DNA of 7,761 nucleotides from JBEAUL01 sp041161475 (lineage in GTDB: Bacteria > Pseudomonadota > Gammaproteobacteria > UBA6186 > Azoamicaceae), in NCBI GenBank assembly GCA_041161475.1, contig JBEAUL010000051.1, positions 1 to 7,761 on the forward strand, written 5' to 3'. The notes under the pieces are model-generated. The model was not told the DNA's origin and ran no database searches. It saw nothing but the letters and a program-made list of their open reading frames with translations. This document shows positions 5,857 through 7,761 of this stretch, in pieces. Each line of letters begins with the position of its first letter. Within the stretch, counting starts at the first letter, position 1. The position numbers were made by a program, and so were the translations under genes.

Positions 5857-6945
5857 TTACAAGGTCTCGGCAGTGGTAATAGGAGAAATAGTAGGCCTAT
5901 GGAGTGGGGGCAAATAAGGCAAGGCATGTTGCCATACCTGTGTCGGACTTAATGATTGCATACATAACGCATCAACTTCTTGCGGCTGAATAAAGCGACA
6001 TTGCTTTTTTAAACAAGGAGAACAACTTAATCCTGATTTAATCAGTACAGTTGTTTTTCCTTTTGGTCCTGTCTTTTGCGTATCTGTTGCACCAAATAAA
6101 GCAATAGTAGGCACATTTAAGGCAGCGGCCAAATGTGTTAAGCCTGAATCTAAGGCAACCACCAGCGTTGCTTGACGTAAGTATTCGGCAGCAACACTTA
6201 AAGACAAGCGAGGTAGTATCTGGACCTTAGTGAGTTTTTCTGCGATTAAATGTGCGCGTTGCTCTTCTTCCTGATTCCCCCAGGGAATATAGACTTTATA
6301 ACCGCGATGATTCATCCATCGACCCAATGCGACCCAATGAGACAATGGCCATAATTTGGTTTCCCAAGTCGTGCCATGTAAAAATAGGATATAGGGTTCA
6401 TCCAAGGGTTTATGGTCAGCGGTTACCTCAAACAATCGGGTATCTAATCCAAACGACAAAGGAAAATCACGCAATATATCGTGATATCCCAGCGCCTCTG
6501 CAAACAACGTTCTCACCCGATCAATTGCATGCAATGATTTATGGACTCGATATGTCCGATGATAAAAGAAACTGGCTAAAGACTCCCTAGCAGAATGATG
6601 GTCTAAACCTGCAAGTGGTCCATGCGCCATACGCGCAATCGTTGCGCTTTTTAATAAGCCTTGTGCATCAATAATCAGATCGTATTTTTCAGCACGTAAT
6701 GCTTTTAAAAAAGGCTGCCATTCTCTGTCTTGGAACAGGGATTGGTAAGGCTTTTTTCGCCAACGGCGTAAAGCCATTGGAATAACACGCCTGACATGCG
6801 CATGCCAACGCGGAATTTCTTGAAAGGCTTCTTCAACAACCCAATCAAATTGTATGTTTGGGTTATGTTTTGAGGCATCGCTTAAGGCAGGCAGCGTATG
6901 AATAACATCCCCTAATGAAGACGTTTTTACCACTAAAACCTTCAT
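5857..6945 (-). CDS. waaC: Lipopolysaccharide heptosyltransferase I (WaaC)
   Basis: This GT9-family enzyme transfers the first L-glycero-D-manno-heptose from ADP-heptose to Kdo2-lipid A. I start it at the ATG at 6945 (362 residues), which has GGAAG 7 nt upstream and begins MKVLVVKTSSLGDVIHTLPA, as WaaC does; a longer frame to 7059 adds 38 unrelated residues inside waaF. Hallmarks are D13 (SSLGDV), FDWVVEEAF (33-41), RRVIPMALRRWRK, IDAQGLLKS (92-100), ARESLASFFY, K197 in TTWETKLWP, PWG, and DSGLTHLAAAL (266-276). These follow E. coli WaaC closely, so type I is clear. It is about 40 residues longer than E. coli WaaC because of a C-terminal region with a cysteine cluster (C308, C311, C316, C328) and a proline-rich tail. 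The ATG overlaps the waaF stop as ATGA. Confidence 0.96.
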   Translation of the reverse strand: MKVLVVKTSSLGDVIHTLPALSDASKHNPNIQFDWVVEEAFQEIPRWHAHVRRVIPMALRRWRKKPYQSLFQDREWQPFLKALRAEKYDLIIDAQGLLKSATIARMAHGPLAGLDHHSARESLASFFYHRTYRVHKSLHAIDRVRTLFAEALGYHDILRDFPLSFGLDTRLFEVTADHKPLDEPYILFLHGTTWETKLWPLSHWVALGRWMNHRGYKVYIPWGNQEEEQRAHLIAEKLTKVQILPRLSLSVAAEYLRQATLVVALDSGLTHLAAALNVPTIALFGATDTQKTGPKGKTTVLIKSGLSCSPCLKKQCRFIQPQEVDALCMQSLSPTQVWQHALPYLPPLHRPTISPITTAETL

Positions 6946-7761
6946 ATATTGACTTCCGCCAGTATATATTGCAAGGCATCCGCCACTTGATTGGGATAAA
7001 TGCTTTGCATGCATTGATGGTGTTTTAAGGGGCAAACCCGTTTGAAACAAGGATGACAATCGGCAGAGGATTCAACAATTTTAGCTGTTTTACTCAATGG
7101 AGGGGTAAAACTCGGATCGGTAGACCCATAAACCGCAACCAATGGTTTTCCCAATGCTGCCGCAATATGCATTAATCCTGAATCGTTGCTCACAACGGCA
7201 GTAGAAAAAGACAGTAGCTCAATGGCTTCTTGTAATTGTGTGCGACCAGCCAACAGCAAACAATGCTGTTGCCCTTCTGTAGCATGATTCACGTTTTCTG
7301 CAATTTCTGTGGCAATGGGCACATCATTCGCTGAGCCTAAGATACAAACACGCCAACCGGAGCGGATGTATTGTTTCGCAATGGTCGCATAGTAGGCGGC
7401 AGGCCACTGTTTAGAGGGGCCAAACTCTGCACCTGGACACAATGCCAACAATGGTTTTGGCTCGACAGTTGCCTGTGGTAAAAATTTCTGTAGCGTTTGT
7501 TGCGCCGACACTGAATTCACTTCCATGCTTGGACAAGGAATATTTTCTAGCGGGATACCGTTACTGCACCCTGATTTTTCTTCTGCCAAACCAACAAAGC
7601 GTTGTACCATATAAGGGAATCGATCGGTCAACAGTTTTCTACAATCGTTTAGCAAGCCCCAACGTGCTTCTCCACGCCAGCCAATTCTTTTTGGAATCTT
7701 AGCAAACCAAGGGATCAGGGCAGATTTCCAGGAATTGGGTAAAACATAGGCGTGCGTATAC
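6942..7761 (-). CDS. waaF: Lipopolysaccharide heptosyltransferase II (WaaF), 5' end off the right edge
   Basis: The frame is open to the right edge, so 272 C-terminal residues are visible and about 80 N-terminal residues are missing by comparison with E. coli WaaF. An internal TTG at 7655 is not the start, because clear WaaF sequence continues upstream: AYVLPNSWKSALIPWFA, then IGWRGEARWGLLND. WaaF adds the second heptose of the inner core on the cytoplasmic face. Further hallmarks are CPGAEFGPSKQWP, LLLAGRTQLQEAI, SNDSGLMHIAAAL (sugar-nucleotide binding region) and FTPPLS. Near the C-terminus is a cysteine cluster of the form CX2CX4CX6C (CHPCFKRVCPLKHHQC). Its TGA (6944-6942) overlaps the waaC ATG by 4 nt, so the two are coupled and belong to one operon whose promoter lies outside the window. 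Confidence 0.96.
   Translation of the reverse strand, partial: YTHAYVLPNSWKSALIPWFAKIPKRIGWRGEARWGLLNDCRKLLTDRFPYMVQRFVGLAEEKSGCSNGIPLENIPCPSMEVNSVSAQQTLQKFLPQATVEPKPLLALCPGAEFGPSKQWPAAYYATIAKQYIRSGWRVCILGSANDVPIATEIAENVNHATEGQQHCLLLAGRTQLQEAIELLSFSTAVVSNDSGLMHIAAALGKPLVAVYGSTDPSFTPPLSKTAKIVESSADCHPCFKRVCPLKHHQCMQSIYPNQVADALQYILAEVNI

Noticed and set aside
6252..6590. 112-residue plus-strand ORF inside waaC
   Set aside because: It is antisense to a strongly supported gene and has no recognisable domain; the same holds for the antisense ORFs inside the protease and hldE.
6946..7059. N-terminal extension of WaaC by 38 residues
   Set aside because: It lies wholly inside waaF in another frame, has no resemblance to WaaC, and the ATG at 6945 has a good Shine-Dalgarno, an ATGA overlap and the conserved N-terminal sequence.
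1..7761. Mobile element, CRISPR array, tRNA or rRNA
   Set aside because: I saw no regularly spaced direct repeats, transposase or integrase motifs, terminal inverted repeats around genes, or tRNA/rRNA sequence.

Overview
The window looks like chromosome from a gammaproteobacterium. The evidence is a DegS/AlgW-type envelope-stress protease and a heptose-based LPS core operon (WaaF, WaaC, an O-antigen-ligase-like protein, HldE), all close to their Escherichia coli or Pseudomonas relatives. The moderate-to-low GC, the low-GC ankyrin-repeat gene and the HSD10-like dehydrogenase would fit an intracellular lineage such as Legionellales (Legionella, Coxiella, Rickettsiella and relatives). That placement is inference from gene content only.

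Layout from left to right. (1) Positions 1-303, minus strand: the N-terminal 101 residues of an ankyrin-repeat protein that runs off the left edge. (2) Positions 304-402: a short gap holding a 13-bp perfect inverted repeat. (3) Positions 403-1584, minus: a membrane-anchored, single-PDZ, HtrA-family serine protease of the DegS/AlgW type. (4) Positions 1585-1835: a divergent intergenic region with a possible protease promoter and a strong Shine-Dalgarno sequence with no start codon at a usable distance. (5) Positions 1836-2866, plus: a two-gene unit, an unrecognised acidic 86-residue ORF coupled through TGATG to an HSD10-like short-chain dehydrogenase. (6) Positions 2867-3081: a convergent gap with a bidirectional terminator and a second minus-strand terminator. 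(7) Positions 3082-7761, minus: the tight operon waaF (5' end off the right edge), waaC, an O-antigen-ligase-like gene, and hldE.

The minus-strand operon forms one pathway. HldE makes and activates the heptose precursor. WaaC and WaaF add the first and second L-glycero-D-manno-heptose to Kdo2-lipid A on the cytoplasmic face of the inner membrane. The polytopic Wzy_C-type protein is placed to ligate or polymerise sugars on the periplasmic face. Overlaps of 4 and 17 nt and a 2-nt gap indicate translational coupling. The DegS/AlgW-like protease would monitor the outer-membrane state that this pathway affects, but no sigma-E or anti-sigma gene is visible.

I do not see a clearly new biological system. 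The least explained items are the small acidic ORF coupled to the dehydrogenase, the ankyrin protein, the cysteine clusters shared by both heptosyltransferases, the inverted repeat at 327-361, and the stretch between the two terminators after hldE. I found no tRNA, rRNA, CRISPR array, insertion sequence or integrase.
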